From Flavobacterium sp. KJJ (GTDB taxonomy: Bacteria > Bacteroidota > Bacteroidia > Flavobacteriales > Flavobacteriaceae), in the NCBI RefSeq assembly GCF_000708595.2, contig NZ_JARP01000006.1, forward strand, positions 124,001 to 188,000: DNA of 64,000 bases, read 5' to 3'. Positions 18,934 through 26,887 of the stretch are shown piece by piece. Below the pieces are notes generated by a model, which was not told the DNA's origin, did not search any database, and saw only the letters and a program-made list of their open reading frames with translations. The translations under genes were made by a program, and so were the position numbers. Numbering within the stretch: the stretch's first letter is position 1; the number at the start of each line of letters is the position of its first letter.

Positions 18934-21900
18934 TTAGAAAGTTACGTTCAAGCCAGAGATGAATGTTTTTGAGTTTGGATAAGAACCAAAATCAATTCCC
19001 GGATACAAGTTGTTTTGTTCGTATGAACTTACCTCTGGATCATAACCAGTGTATTTTGTCCATGTGATTAGATTTTCTGCAGAAACATAAAATTTCACGC
19101 TTTTTGTTCCCAATTTTTTAGAAACACTTTTTGGTAAAGTGTAACCAAGCGTGATTAATTTTAATCTTAGGAAAGAAGCATCTTCTACATAACGCTCAGA
19201 AACAATTCCTAATGGAGAACTTGTAGCTCTGGGAACCTCATTGCTTGGATTTGTTGGCGTCCAGCGATCTTCTAATGTAACATTAGCATTGGTTCCAAGT
19301 GTAGAAATTTCTAATTGCTGATTTAAAGCGTTGAATATTTTTCCGCCGTAAGATCCTTGGAAAGAAAAATTCAAATCAAAATCCTGATATGAAATTGTGT
19401 TGCTGAAACTTCCAACAAATTTTGGTTGAGAGCTTCCAAGATTTCCTTTGTCAAGGGCTGAAATAACACCGTCTCCATTTGTGTCAACATATTTTCTGTC
19501 TCCCACTTTTGTATTTGCAAGACTGTTTATTTTTGGCTGTGTATTTACTTCTTCCTGAGTCTGGAAAATTCCGTTTGTTCTGTATCCCCAGAAAGTTCCT
19601 AAAGGCAATCCTACTTTTACTGTAACAGGCTGTTGCTGTAATAAAGAACCGTTTGGCACTACAGGAAAAAACTGATCAACCCCATTTCCAATAGAAACTA
19701 CTTTATTTCTGTTGGCAGAAAATACAATGTTTGAGTTCCAAGAAAAAGTTTCTGTTTTTACGTTTTCAGTAGTTAAACCAACTTCAATACCTTTATTTTC
19801 AACACCTCCAATATTCTGCAATACAGTCGCATATCCTGAAGTAAGCGGTACTGGAACGCTAATTAGCAAATCGTTTGTTTTTTTGTAATACACATCAAAG
19901 ACAAAATTGATTTTTCTGTCTAATAATGATAAGTCTAAACCAACATTATATTGATCGGTTTTTTCCCATTTCAAATCTGGGTTTGCAAGGCGGGTAGGAG
20001 CTAGTCCTGTGTATAAGGTTCCTCCAAAAGCATAATTTACAGATCCCATTGAGGCTAATGAAAGATAATTTCCAATTTCCTGATTTCCTGTTGTTCCAGC
20101 GGTAATTCTCAGTTTAGCTTCGGTTACGCCTTTAATGTTATCAGCAAATTCTTCATCTGTAATATTCCAAGAAAAACCTGCAGAAGGAAAATACCCCCAA
20201 AGTGATTCAGATCCAAATCTTGAAGAACCATCTGCACGTGCAGAAAGTGTAAAGTTGTATTTTCCTTTATAAGAGTAGTTAACTCTTGCCAGCCATGATT
20301 TTAAGACACTTTCAAAAGCATCACTATAGGGTTTTACTGCAACACCATCCTGTAAAGCATTGTACGTATTGGCATCATTAACAAAAGTGTTTGAACCGGC
20401 ATTCACCACTTCGCCTTGCGTGTATTGAAGAGTATAACCGCCTAAGGCAGAGAATTTATGGTTTTCGCCAAAGTTAGTATTGTAATTCAATGTGTTTTCA
20501 TTTAGTACAGAACTTACCAATCGATCTCCAACAGAAGCAAGACCTTTTGTTCCTGCGCCATTTGTTGTGTTTGCAGGTGCATAATAGTTTTGTTTTGTGT
20601 TGATTACGTCACCGCTTACCGCCACTTTCGCCGTAAGCTTTTTAGTGATTTTATATTCACCAAATAAACTGGTTAAGATTCTGTTGATCTTGGTTTCGTT
20701 GGTGGTATTTTCTAAATCATTAATCGGATTTGGAACATAACCGTTAACAGAAGTTGCGTAGATATTATTCGTTACATTATAGCTTCCGTCAGCATTTTTA
20801 ATCGGAACAACTGGAGCAGTTAATACAGCACTTACTAAAGGATTTGGAGTTCTTCCTCCGCTTCCGTTAGTTCCTACACCATTTGAGATTGAATTGCTGT
20901 AATTAGCGTTTACACCAAATTTGAAATTCTGAGAATAATTTTTTTCATAATTAATACGAAGCGATATTCTTTTAAAGTCAGATCCCAAAACAATTCCTTC
21001 CTGATCAAAATATCCTGCAGAAACTGCATATCGAGATCTGTCGTCGCCTCCAGAGAATGACAATTGGTGGTTTTGAACCGGAGCTGCCGTTCTAAACGCA
21101 GCAGATTGCCAGTCGTAACTTCCTGATGTTTTGAAAGCTTCAATTTGTGCTGCCGAAAAAGAGGGAGCCTGACCAATACTCGCCTGAACATCATTGCGCA
21201 AACTTGCCCATTGGCTGGCATTCATCAAATGTAATTTTTTAGAAACATTTTGAAAACCAAAATAACCTTGATACGAAATATTATCCTGGCCTTTTGTTCC
21301 TTTTTTAGTTGTAATAATCACAACACCATTTGCGCCACGAGATCCGTAAATTGCAGTTGCAGAAGCATCTTTTAAAACTTCAATAGATTCGATGTCGCCA
21401 GGATTTATAGTCGACAATACATTGACAGTAGCACCAGAGAAAGAAACACCGGCTGTACTATTGTTATTGTCGTTGTAAATTAAGATTCCGTCAACTACAT
21501 AAAGCGGTTCATTACCTGCTGTAATTGAGTTTCCTCCTCTAATACGTACGCTTGAAGATGCGCCAGGACGGCCTGAACTTTGTGTAACTACCACACCCGG
21601 AATAGCACCTCTTAAAAGGTTATCTGCCGATGAGGTTACTTGAGATAGATTTGCTTTTGGAACCGAAGCTACAGAACCTGTAATGTCTTTTCTCTTTTGA
21701 GAACCATAACCCACAACTACCAATTCATCTAATTCTTGGCGTTCCTCTTTTAGGCTAATTGTAATTGGATTTTTTTCTACAATTACTTCGGCTTTTTTAT
21801 ATCCAATGTAACTTACAATCAAAGTATAAGGAAATTTCTGTCCGGTTTGAAAATAAAATTTTCCTTCTGCATCAGTCTGTACGCCGTGAGTTGTTCCTTT

Positions 21901-22059
21901 AATTACAACTGAAGCGCCTATAATGGGTTGATTTGTAACGTCATCGACAACTGTCCCGTCAAGTTTAGATTGAATAAGAGGCGTTGTATTTTGGGCATTA
22001 ATTCCTGCCGTCAGGAGCAGGAGAAATAGTAATGAGTATATTTTAAAATTTTTTTTCAT
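18934..22059 (-). CDS. SusC/RagA-family TonB-linked outer-membrane transporter (sulfatase operon)
   Basis: 1041 residues from the ATG at 22059 (MKKNFKIYSLLFLLLL, a good signal peptide ending INAQ). An open frame reaches 22113 through a TTG, but those 18 residues would precede the signal peptide and overlap RNA-hairpin sequence, so they are left out. Domains: carboxypeptidase-like sandwich (about 32-115), TonB-box region LDELVVVGYGSQKRKDITG, plug (LYVVDGILI; VLKDASATAIYGSRGANGVV), barrel ending FISGLNVTF. It is the first gene of the sulfatase operon, with a long leader from a promoter at 22574-22604. Confidence 0.95.
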   Translation of the reverse strand: MKKNFKIYSLLFLLLLTAGINAQNTTPLIQSKLDGTVVDDVTNQPIIGASVVIKGTTHGVQTDAEGKFYFQTGQKFPYTLIVSYIGYKKAEVIVEKNPITISLKEERQELDELVVVGYGSQKRKDITGSVASVPKANLSQVTSSADNLLRGAIPGVVVTQSSGRPGASSSVRIRGGNSITAGNEPLYVVDGILIYNDNNNSTAGVSFSGATVNVLSTINPGDIESIEVLKDASATAIYGSRGANGVVIITTKKGTKGQDNISYQGYFGFQNVSKKLHLMNASQWASLRNDVQASIGQAPSFSAAQIEAFKTSGSYDWQSAAFRTAAPVQNHQLSFSGGDDRSRYAVSAGYFDQEGIVLGSDFKRISLRINYEKNYSQNFKFGVNANYSNSISNGVGTNGSGGRTPNPLVSAVLTAPVVPIKNADGSYNVTNNIYATSVNGYVPNPINDLENTTNETKINRILTSLFGEYKITKKLTAKVAVSGDVINTKQNYYAPANTTNGAGTKGLASVGDRLVSSVLNENTLNYNTNFGENHKFSALGGYTLQYTQGEVVNAGSNTFVNDANTYNALQDGVAVKPYSDAFESVLKSWLARVNYSYKGKYNFTLSARADGSSRFGSESLWGYFPSAGFSWNITDEEFADNIKGVTEAKLRITAGTTGNQEIGNYLSLASMGSVNYAFGGTLYTGLAPTRLANPDLKWEKTDQYNVGLDLSLLDRKINFVFDVYYKKTNDLLISVPVPLTSGYATVLQNIGGVENKGIEVGLTTENVKTETFSWNSNIVFSANRNKVVSIGNGVDQFFPVVPNGSLLQQQPVTVKVGLPLGTFWGYRTNGIFQTQEEVNTQPKINSLANTKVGDRKYVDTNGDGVISALDKGNLGSSQPKFVGSFSNTISYQDFDLNFSFQGSYGGKIFNALNQQLEISTLGTNANVTLEDRWTPTNPSNEVPRATSSPLGIVSERYVEDASFLRLKLITLGYTLPKSVSKKLGTKSVKFYVSAENLITWTKYTGYDPEVSSYEQNNLYPGIDFGSYPNSKTFISGLNVTF

Positions 22060-22085
22060 TTCTTTGTACTGGTTTAAATAATTGA

Positions 22086-22115
22086 CAAGGCGCCTTGAAA
22101 GTTGATTTTTCAACT
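22086..22115. repeat. Palindrome and hairpin in the susC leader
   Basis: CAAGGCGCCTTG (22086-22097) is a perfect palindrome, and AGTTGA/TCAACT (22100-22115) forms a 6-bp stem with a 4-base loop. Both lie just before the start codon at 22059 and inside the inferred leader RNA. They may structure the leader or bind a regulator. Confidence 0.6.
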
Positions 22116-22160
22116 CTCTAATTGTTTCCTTGATTTAGTGATAAATTTTCTTTAAGCCTC

Positions 22161-22193
22161 GCCATTTCTGTTGCCGCAGAAATGGCTTTTTTT
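22161..22193 (+). terminator. Terminator-like hairpin on the strand opposite susC
   Basis: Perfect 10-bp arms GCCATTTCTG (22161-22170) and CAGAAATGGC (22177-22186), followed on the plus strand by seven T. As a terminator it works only for plus-strand RNA, yet no plus-strand gene lies upstream. On the minus strand it is a hairpin in the susC leader without a T tail. It may end an antisense RNA against the susC leader. Confidence 0.65.
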
Positions 22194-22573
22194 ATTTACA
22201 GCAACAGCTTTGCATATTTTTCATTTTAGTTTTGTTTAGTTGTTAATTATTTTTTTTTGGAATTTATAGCTATTGTTTCAAAGATCTCTTCAAGGCAAAT
22301 GCATGTATTAAATAGACTTTTGGAAATTTCGATAAAGTATAATTGGTAATGAATTTTTTAGATGTTCGTTTGTTGATTTCGATTTATGTAAAAGAGAAAA
22401 CCGATTCTAAACGAAAAAAATTGCTGTAGGGTTTAGCAACAGAAGCACATATAACATAAGTTGTTATAAGTATATTTTTTTTGAAGATTTAAATACGATA
22501 TGCTTTCGGTTGTTTTCAAAATATAATTCTTTATGATTTTAAATATTATTTTAAACTCTACTAATCCTATAGA
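22194..22573. other. AT-rich leader region of the sulfatase operon
   Basis: No open frame that looks like a gene was found here on either strand. If the promoter at 22574-22604 is right, this stretch is transcribed as a roughly 500-base leader before susC. From 22605 to 22949 the sequence is again AT-rich with nothing recognised. Confidence 0.5.
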
Positions 22574-22604
22574 CAAAGTTAATTTTAATATAATAAAAAC
22601 CAAA
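22574..22604 (-). promoter_or_regulatory. Promoter of the sulfatase-susCD operon
   Basis: On the minus strand TTTG (22604-22601), a 19-base spacer and TAACTTTG (22581-22574) match the Bacteroidota consensus TTTG-N19-TAnnTTTG exactly. Transcription would start near 22567, giving a leader of about 500 bases. Confidence 0.65.
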
Positions 22605-22949
22605 AAAAACTTTATTTTTTTTTAAAGAAAAAGAAAATAAGATTAAAAAGGATAGTAATTTATGTTTCTAAGTGATTTATTATCAATGTTTTGAATTATT
22701 TTTTTAAACCCGAACAAATGTTAATTTTTTTGATATTGAATAGTAAGAAATGTAGTATTTTATACTTATTTTTTAGATTTTTAACTTCTTATAAATCAAA
22801 AAAATAGAATTGAAAACGTCCGAAAAATGTTAGTTTGATATTGTAGAGCGGTTTTTTAGATGAAAGTAGATCTGTTTTTGAAGTTGATTTTGAATAAATT
22901 AGAGTAATTTTATAGATATTAAAATAAATTTAAATTTTTTATTCATCCT

Positions 22950-22988
22950 ATGGATTAATACTTATATTTGTAATAAGTATTAATACTT
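22950..22988 (+). promoter_or_regulatory. moeA promoter with FNR/CRP-type palindromes
   Basis: A perfect inverted repeat has arms ATTAATACTTAT and ATAAGTATTAAT (22954-22984, 7-base spacer). Inside it are the -7 element TATATTTG (22963-22970), an upstream 5-4-5 half-match ATGGATTAATACTT (22950-22963) and a downstream perfect 14-base palindrome AAGTATTAATACTT (22975-22988). The same palindrome class is found upstream of nas, the fnr-like gene, narK and nirB. No -33 TTG is present, as expected for a regulated promoter. Confidence 0.7.
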
Positions 22989-23006
22989 AGTTTTATATTC
23001 TTTAAA

Positions 23007-24179
23007 ATGATAAAAGTTAGCGAAGCTTTAGCGATTGTAGCATCCAGCAGTTCAAATATGCCAGTACAAAAAATTCCGGTGCATAAAGCAATTGGATATG
23101 TTCTGGCCGAAACCTTATATTCTCCAATCGATATGCCTCCTTTCCGCCAATCTGCTATGGATGGTTATGCTTTTATCCACAGTGAAAAACATCAGTATGA
23201 CGTCGTAAGTATTTCTCAGGCTGGTGATCATTCAGATATAAAACTCAAAGAAAATGAAGCGGTACGCATTTTTACTGGAGCTTTTGTTCCTAAAAATGCC
23301 GATACAGTTGTGATGCAGGAACATGTAATGGCAAACGAAAAATCGATTTTGATTACCAATATGCCAGCGCAGTTTACGAATGTTCGCGTTAAAGGAGAAC
23401 AAATTGCAAAAGATGATGTAGTTTTTGAAGCCAATACTTTAATTACTCCTGCAGCAATTGGCTTTTTAGCCTGCTTGGGAATTACAGAAATAGAAGTATA
23501 TAAAAAGCCAAAAGTGGCTATTTTAGTAACAGGAAACGAATTGGTAAAACCTGGAAAAAAATTACCGAGAGGCAAAATTTACGAAAGCAATTCAGTAATG
23601 CTTCAAGCTGCACTTCAAACAATTGGAATAAAGAAAACAAAGGTTTATAAAGTAAAAGACAATCTTAAAGCCACTAAAAAGGCTTTAAAAAATATTTTAG
23701 ATAAATACGATATTGTTTTAATTTCTGGCGGTATTTCTGTTGGAGATTATGATTTTGTAAAAGACGCTTTGCTGGATAATGGTGTCGAAGAGCTATTTTA
23801 TAAAATCAATCAAAAACCCGGAAAACCAATGTTTTTCGGATCTAAAAATGAAACTTTAGTTTTTGCTTTACCAGGAAATCCGGCATCATCGCTGACTAAT
23901 TTTTATATTTATGTATATCCCGCGATTAAAAACCGAATGGGTTTTGCAGCAATACATCTGCCAAAATTGGTCAGAAAATTAAATGCAGACATCAGCAACA
24001 CAACCGGAAAAACATTATTTTTAAAAGCATTATACGATGAAACAAATGTCACTGTTTTAGAAGGCCAAGCTTCATCAATGCTGAATACCTTTGCAATAGC
24101 CAACAGCTTGTTAATTGTTCCTGATGATATTGAATCTTTAAAAGAAGGAGAATTAGTGACTTTGATGCCGATTGGATAA
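23007..24179 (+). CDS. moeA: Molybdopterin molybdenumtransferase
   Basis: 390 residues, full length. MoeA inserts molybdate into adenylylated molybdopterin, the last common step of molybdenum cofactor synthesis. Visible features: N-terminal MPPFRQSAMDGYAF near residue 43, RIFTGAFVPKNADTVVMQEH near 88, the MoCF-binding core VALLVTGNEL-like VAILVTGNELVKPG near 170, ISGGISVGDYDFVKD near 244, KPGKPMFFG and FALPGNPASS near 290. It leads the plus-strand cofactor run needed by the nitrate reductase at 33032-36547. Its promoter carries the regulon palindrome. Confidence 0.95.
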   Translation: MIKVSEALAIVASSSSNMPVQKIPVHKAIGYVLAETLYSPIDMPPFRQSAMDGYAFIHSEKHQYDVVSISQAGDHSDIKLKENEAVRIFTGAFVPKNADTVVMQEHVMANEKSILITNMPAQFTNVRVKGEQIAKDDVVFEANTLITPAAIGFLACLGITEIEVYKKPKVAILVTGNELVKPGKKLPRGKIYESNSVMLQAALQTIGIKKTKVYKVKDNLKATKKALKNILDKYDIVLISGGISVGDYDFVKDALLDNGVEELFYKINQKPGKPMFFGSKNETLVFALPGNPASSLTNFYIYVYPAIKNRMGFAAIHLPKLVRKLNADISNTTGKTLFLKALYDETNVTVLEGQASSMLNTFAIANSLLIVPDDIESLKEGELVTLMPIG

Positions 24180-24186
24180 GAGATTT

Positions 24187-24312
24187 TAAAGAGTAAAGAG
24201 TAAAGAGTAAAGAGTAAAGAGTAAAGAGTAAAGAATAAAAAGTAAAGAATAAAAAGTAAAGAATAAAAAGTAAAGAGTAAAAAGTAAAGAGTAAAAAGTA
24301 AAAAGTAAAAAG
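24187..24312. repeat. Tandem 7-base array, 18 units of TAAAGAG-like repeats
   Basis: Eighteen consecutive heptamers: six TAAAGAG, then alternating TAAAGAA, TAAAAAG and TAAAGAG, ending in three TAAAAAG. It starts 8 bases after the moeA stop. It has no spacers and no coding signal. Confidence 0.95.
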
Positions 24313-24342
24313 TAAACATATCGTATGTTAAACACACAGCAT

Positions 24343-24405
24343 AAACTTGAAACTTGAAACTTGAAACCTGAAACCTGAAACCTGAAACTTGAAACCTGAA
24401 ACTTA
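24343..24405. repeat. Tandem 7-base array, 9 units of AAACYTG
   Basis: Nine units of AAACTTG or AAACCTG (last unit AAACTTA). The same heptamer forms arrays at 25224-25258 and, in the other orientation, at 32934-32982. This and the 25224 array flank the TauE-like gene. Confidence 0.95.
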
Positions 24406-24431
24406 AAACAAAAAAAAACAATACCAAAAAA

Positions 24432-25178
24432 ATGCAGTTACTCAGTTCAGAAAATATAATATTATTCAGCTTCGCATTAATTATAATTGCGTTTTTATAT
24501 TCTAGTGTCGGGCATGGCGGAGCATCGGGATATTTGGCTTTGATGACCATTTTTGCTTTTCCGGTTGCAATTATGAAACCATCGGCGTTGCTGTTGAATT
24601 TATTTGTTTCGAGTATTTCGTTTTTCTTTTATTACAGAATGGATTATTTTAAGCCAAAGCTGTTTTATCCGTTTGCAATTGCTTCGGTTCCGGCGGCTTT
24701 TATTGGCGGATTTGTGACATTAGATAATACAATTTATAAAATCATTTTAGGGCTCGTATTGGTTTTTGCAGCACTGAGATTGTTCGGAATATTCAATTTT
24801 AAAGAAAAAGAAGCAGTAAAAATTAATTTGCCTTTTGCTTTGGCGATTGGTTTTGCAATTGGTTTATTATCTGGAATGTTAGGCATTGGCGGAGGTATTA
24901 TTTTAAGTCCAATTTTATTGTTTTTAGGATGGGCTACTGTAAAACAATCAGCGGCGGTTTCGAGTTTATTTATTTTTGTGAATTCAACTGCAGGAATGCT
25001 GGGTTTCTTTTTGGGAGGAAAAACAATTCCGATTGAAAGCTTTTATTTAGTTCCGATTGCAGTAATCGGCGGCGTTTTAGGCGGATTTTACGGAAGCGGT
25101 TATTTCTCCAATAAAACTTTAAAAATGGTTTTGGGAGCCGTGATTTTAATGGCAAGTATCAAATTGATTTTTCCTTAA
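24432..25178 (+). CDS. TauE/SafE-family anion exporter
   Basis: 248 residues with about 8 transmembrane segments. The duplicated TauE core is visible: SSVGHGGASGYLAL near residue 24 in the first half and GMLGIGGGIILSPILL near 147 in the second. Proteins of this family export sulfite, sulfoacetate or related anions; some may move other oxyanions. It lies inside the molybdenum-cofactor run, flanked on both sides by AAACYTG arrays, which hints at insertion or shuffling. A role with nitrite or molybdate is possible but not shown. Confidence 0.85.
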   Translation: MQLLSSENIILFSFALIIIAFLYSSVGHGGASGYLALMTIFAFPVAIMKPSALLLNLFVSSISFFFYYRMDYFKPKLFYPFAIASVPAAFIGGFVTLDNTIYKIILGLVLVFAALRLFGIFNFKEKEAVKINLPFALAIGFAIGLLSGMLGIGGGIILSPILLFLGWATVKQSAAVSSLFIFVNSTAGMLGFFLGGKTIPIESFYLVPIAVIGGVLGGFYGSGYFSNKTLKMVLGAVILMASIKLIFP

Positions 25179-25223
25179 AAATATTAAACACATGTGTTAA
25201 AAGACAAGATTGGCAAAAACATG

Positions 25224-25258
25224 AAACCTGAAACCTGAAACTTGAAACCTGAAACCTG
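25224..25258. repeat. Tandem 7-base array, 5 units of AAACYTG
   Basis: Five units (AAACCTG, AAACCTG, AAACTTG, AAACCTG, AAACCTG) directly upstream of mobA. It belongs to the same family as 24343-24405. Confidence 0.95.
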
Positions 25259-25271
25259 AAATAAAAAAATC

Positions 25272-25844
25272 ATGGAAACACTAACAGTATTTATTCTATG
25301 TGGAGGAAAAAGTTCCAGAATGCAGTCAGAAAAAGGATTAGTGCTGTTTCAGGAAAAGCCTTTTATTGAACATATTATTCAGGCGATTTTGCCTATTACA
25401 GATCAAATAAAACTCATTACGGCAACGAAAGAATACGATTATCTGCCGTATCAAAAGATACCAGATAGTATTGCAGATAAAGGGCCGCTTGGCGGAATTT
25501 ACACTGCTTTGTCAGACTCTGAAACCAATTTTAATTTGATTTTGAGCTGTGATATTCCGTTGATTTCAACCGAATTATTAGCCGAATTAATTTCAAAACA
25601 TAATGAAGAAGCACTCATTACCGTTTTTGCTTCAGAAAGCAGATTGCATCCCTTAATTGGAATTTATTCTAAAAAAATATTGCCTGTTATCAAAAGCGCC
25701 ATTGATAAAGACGATTTAAAAATGATGAATTTAATAGCAAATATGCCGCATCAAATCATCAATATTGATGAAAGTGAAAACTTTCATTTAACAAATATTA
25801 ATTCGGCCGACGAGTTAAATGACCTTAATATCAATTTAAGTTAA
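25272..25844 (+). CDS. mobA: Molybdenum cofactor guanylyltransferase
   Basis: 190 residues. The nucleotidyltransferase signature LCGGKSSRMQSEKGL stands at residues 9-23, PDSIADKGPLGGIYTAL near 65 and the metal-binding SCDIPLIS near 97. MobA joins GMP to Mo-molybdopterin to give the bis-MGD cofactor, the form used by DMSO-reductase-family enzymes such as the nitrate reductase encoded here. It is followed 5 bases later by the siroheme methyltransferase gene. Confidence 0.92.
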   Translation: METLTVFILCGGKSSRMQSEKGLVLFQEKPFIEHIIQAILPITDQIKLITATKEYDYLPYQKIPDSIADKGPLGGIYTALSDSETNFNLILSCDIPLISTELLAELISKHNEEALITVFASESRLHPLIGIYSKKILPVIKSAIDKDDLKMMNLIANMPHQIINIDESENFHLTNINSADELNDLNINLS

Positions 25845-25849
25845 AAGCT

Positions 25850-26641
25850 ATGCGAGATTTAAAAACACCAAAATTAACCATTGTAGGCGCAGGTCCTGGC
25901 GACGCTGAATTGATAACTTTAAAAGCGATAAAAGCTTTAGAAAGTGCCGATGTAGTTTTGTATGATGCGCTAGTAAATGAAGAATTATTGCAATATGCTG
26001 CCAATGCTGAAATAGTTTTTGTAGGCAAACGTTTAGGTTGTCATGCCTATACACAAGGCCAGATTAACGAATTGATTGTTTCGATGGCACATTGTTACGG
26101 ACACGTTGTACGCTTAAAAGGAGGCGATCCTTTTATTTTTGGCAGAGGAAGCGAAGAAATAGAATATGTAGAAAAATTTGGTCTAGAAACTGCCATTGTT
26201 CCCGGAATTTCATCAGCATTAGGTGTCCCGGCAGCAGTTGGAATAAGTTTGACACAGCGCCAGATTGCTGAGAGTTTTTGGGTAATAACCGGAACAACCT
26301 CAAATCACGAATTGTCAAAAGATGTACATTTGGCTTCAAAATCGGCAGCAACGGTTGTTATTTTGATGGGAATGCATAAATTAGAGGAAATAATTTCTAT
26401 TTATAAAGAAAACCGAACAGATGATCTGCCAATTGCAATTATTCAAAACGGAACAAAAAATAACGAGAAAAAAGTAGTTGGAACTATCAATTCAATTGGT
26501 AATTTAGTAATCAAAAATAAAGTCTCGTCGCCAGCTATTATTGTGATTGGCGAAGTAGTAAAAAATACTTCAAAACTTACTTCTTATTTTCAAGAACATT
26601 TTGATGATGAATTTATTTTCCAGAATTTAAATTTAGAATAA
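25850..26641 (+). CDS. cobA: Uroporphyrinogen-III C-methyltransferase (siroheme synthesis)
   Basis: 263 residues, the length of single-domain SUMT. Signatures: IVGAGPGDAELITLKA near residue 10, YDALV near 41, VRLKGGDPFIFGRGSEE near 89, PGISSALGVPA near 117 and the VIT-G-T-T stretch near 145. It methylates uroporphyrinogen III twice to precorrin-2, the precursor of siroheme, which the NirB nitrite reductase at 47139-49652 requires. Its stop overlaps the moaD start by one base. CysG-type dehydrogenase/chelatase domains are absent and must be supplied elsewhere. Confidence 0.93.
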   Translation: MRDLKTPKLTIVGAGPGDAELITLKAIKALESADVVLYDALVNEELLQYAANAEIVFVGKRLGCHAYTQGQINELIVSMAHCYGHVVRLKGGDPFIFGRGSEEIEYVEKFGLETAIVPGISSALGVPAAVGISLTQRQIAESFWVITGTTSNHELSKDVHLASKSAATVVILMGMHKLEEIISIYKENRTDDLPIAIIQNGTKNNEKKVVGTINSIGNLVIKNKVSSPAIIVIGEVVKNTSKLTSYFQEHFDDEFIFQNLNLE

Positions 26642-26877
26642 TGATTGAAGTTAAATATTTTGGAGCTGTCGCTGAAAAGACAAAATGTGCTTTCGAAAAG
26701 ATTTCTTTTTCTGAAGTTTCATTGCACGAATTATTGCAGGATTTAGATAAAAAATACCAATTTGATTCGCTTGCTTTCAGCGTTGCAGTAAACCAAAAAA
26801 TAGTGCCAAAAGCAACGAATTACACTTTGCAAAATAGCGATGTTGTTGCGTTGTTGCCTCCGTTTGCTGGAGGATAA
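26641..26877 (+). CDS. moaD: Molybdopterin synthase sulfur carrier subunit
   Basis: 78 residues with a ubiquitin-like fold and the required C-terminal Gly-Gly (LLPPFAGG). MoaD is adenylylated by MoeB, thiocarboxylated, and donates sulfur to precursor Z within the MoaD-MoaE complex. It overlaps cobA by one base (ATG at 26641) and is followed closely by moeB. Confidence 0.92.
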   Translation: MIEVKYFGAVAEKTKCAFEKISFSEVSLHELLQDLDKKYQFDSLAFSVAVNQKIVPKATNYTLQNSDVVALLPPFAGG

Positions 26878-26887
26878 AATCAATTTT

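Noticed and set aside
22060..22113. Longer N-terminus for the second SusC starting from TTG
   Set aside because: It would place 18 residues before a good signal peptide and uses a rare start inside hairpin sequence.
22086..22193. Known riboswitch class (SAM, cobalamin, thiamine) before the second susC
   Set aside because: None of the conserved core sequences of these classes could be found; only simple hairpins are seen.
24187..24405. Possible CRISPR array
   Set aside because: The units are 7 bases, directly adjacent, without unique spacers and without cas genes.
23909..24550. 213-codon minus-strand frame rich in Phe, Leu and Tyr
   Set aside because: It arises from translating the two heptamer arrays and overlaps the ends of moeA and the TauE-like gene.
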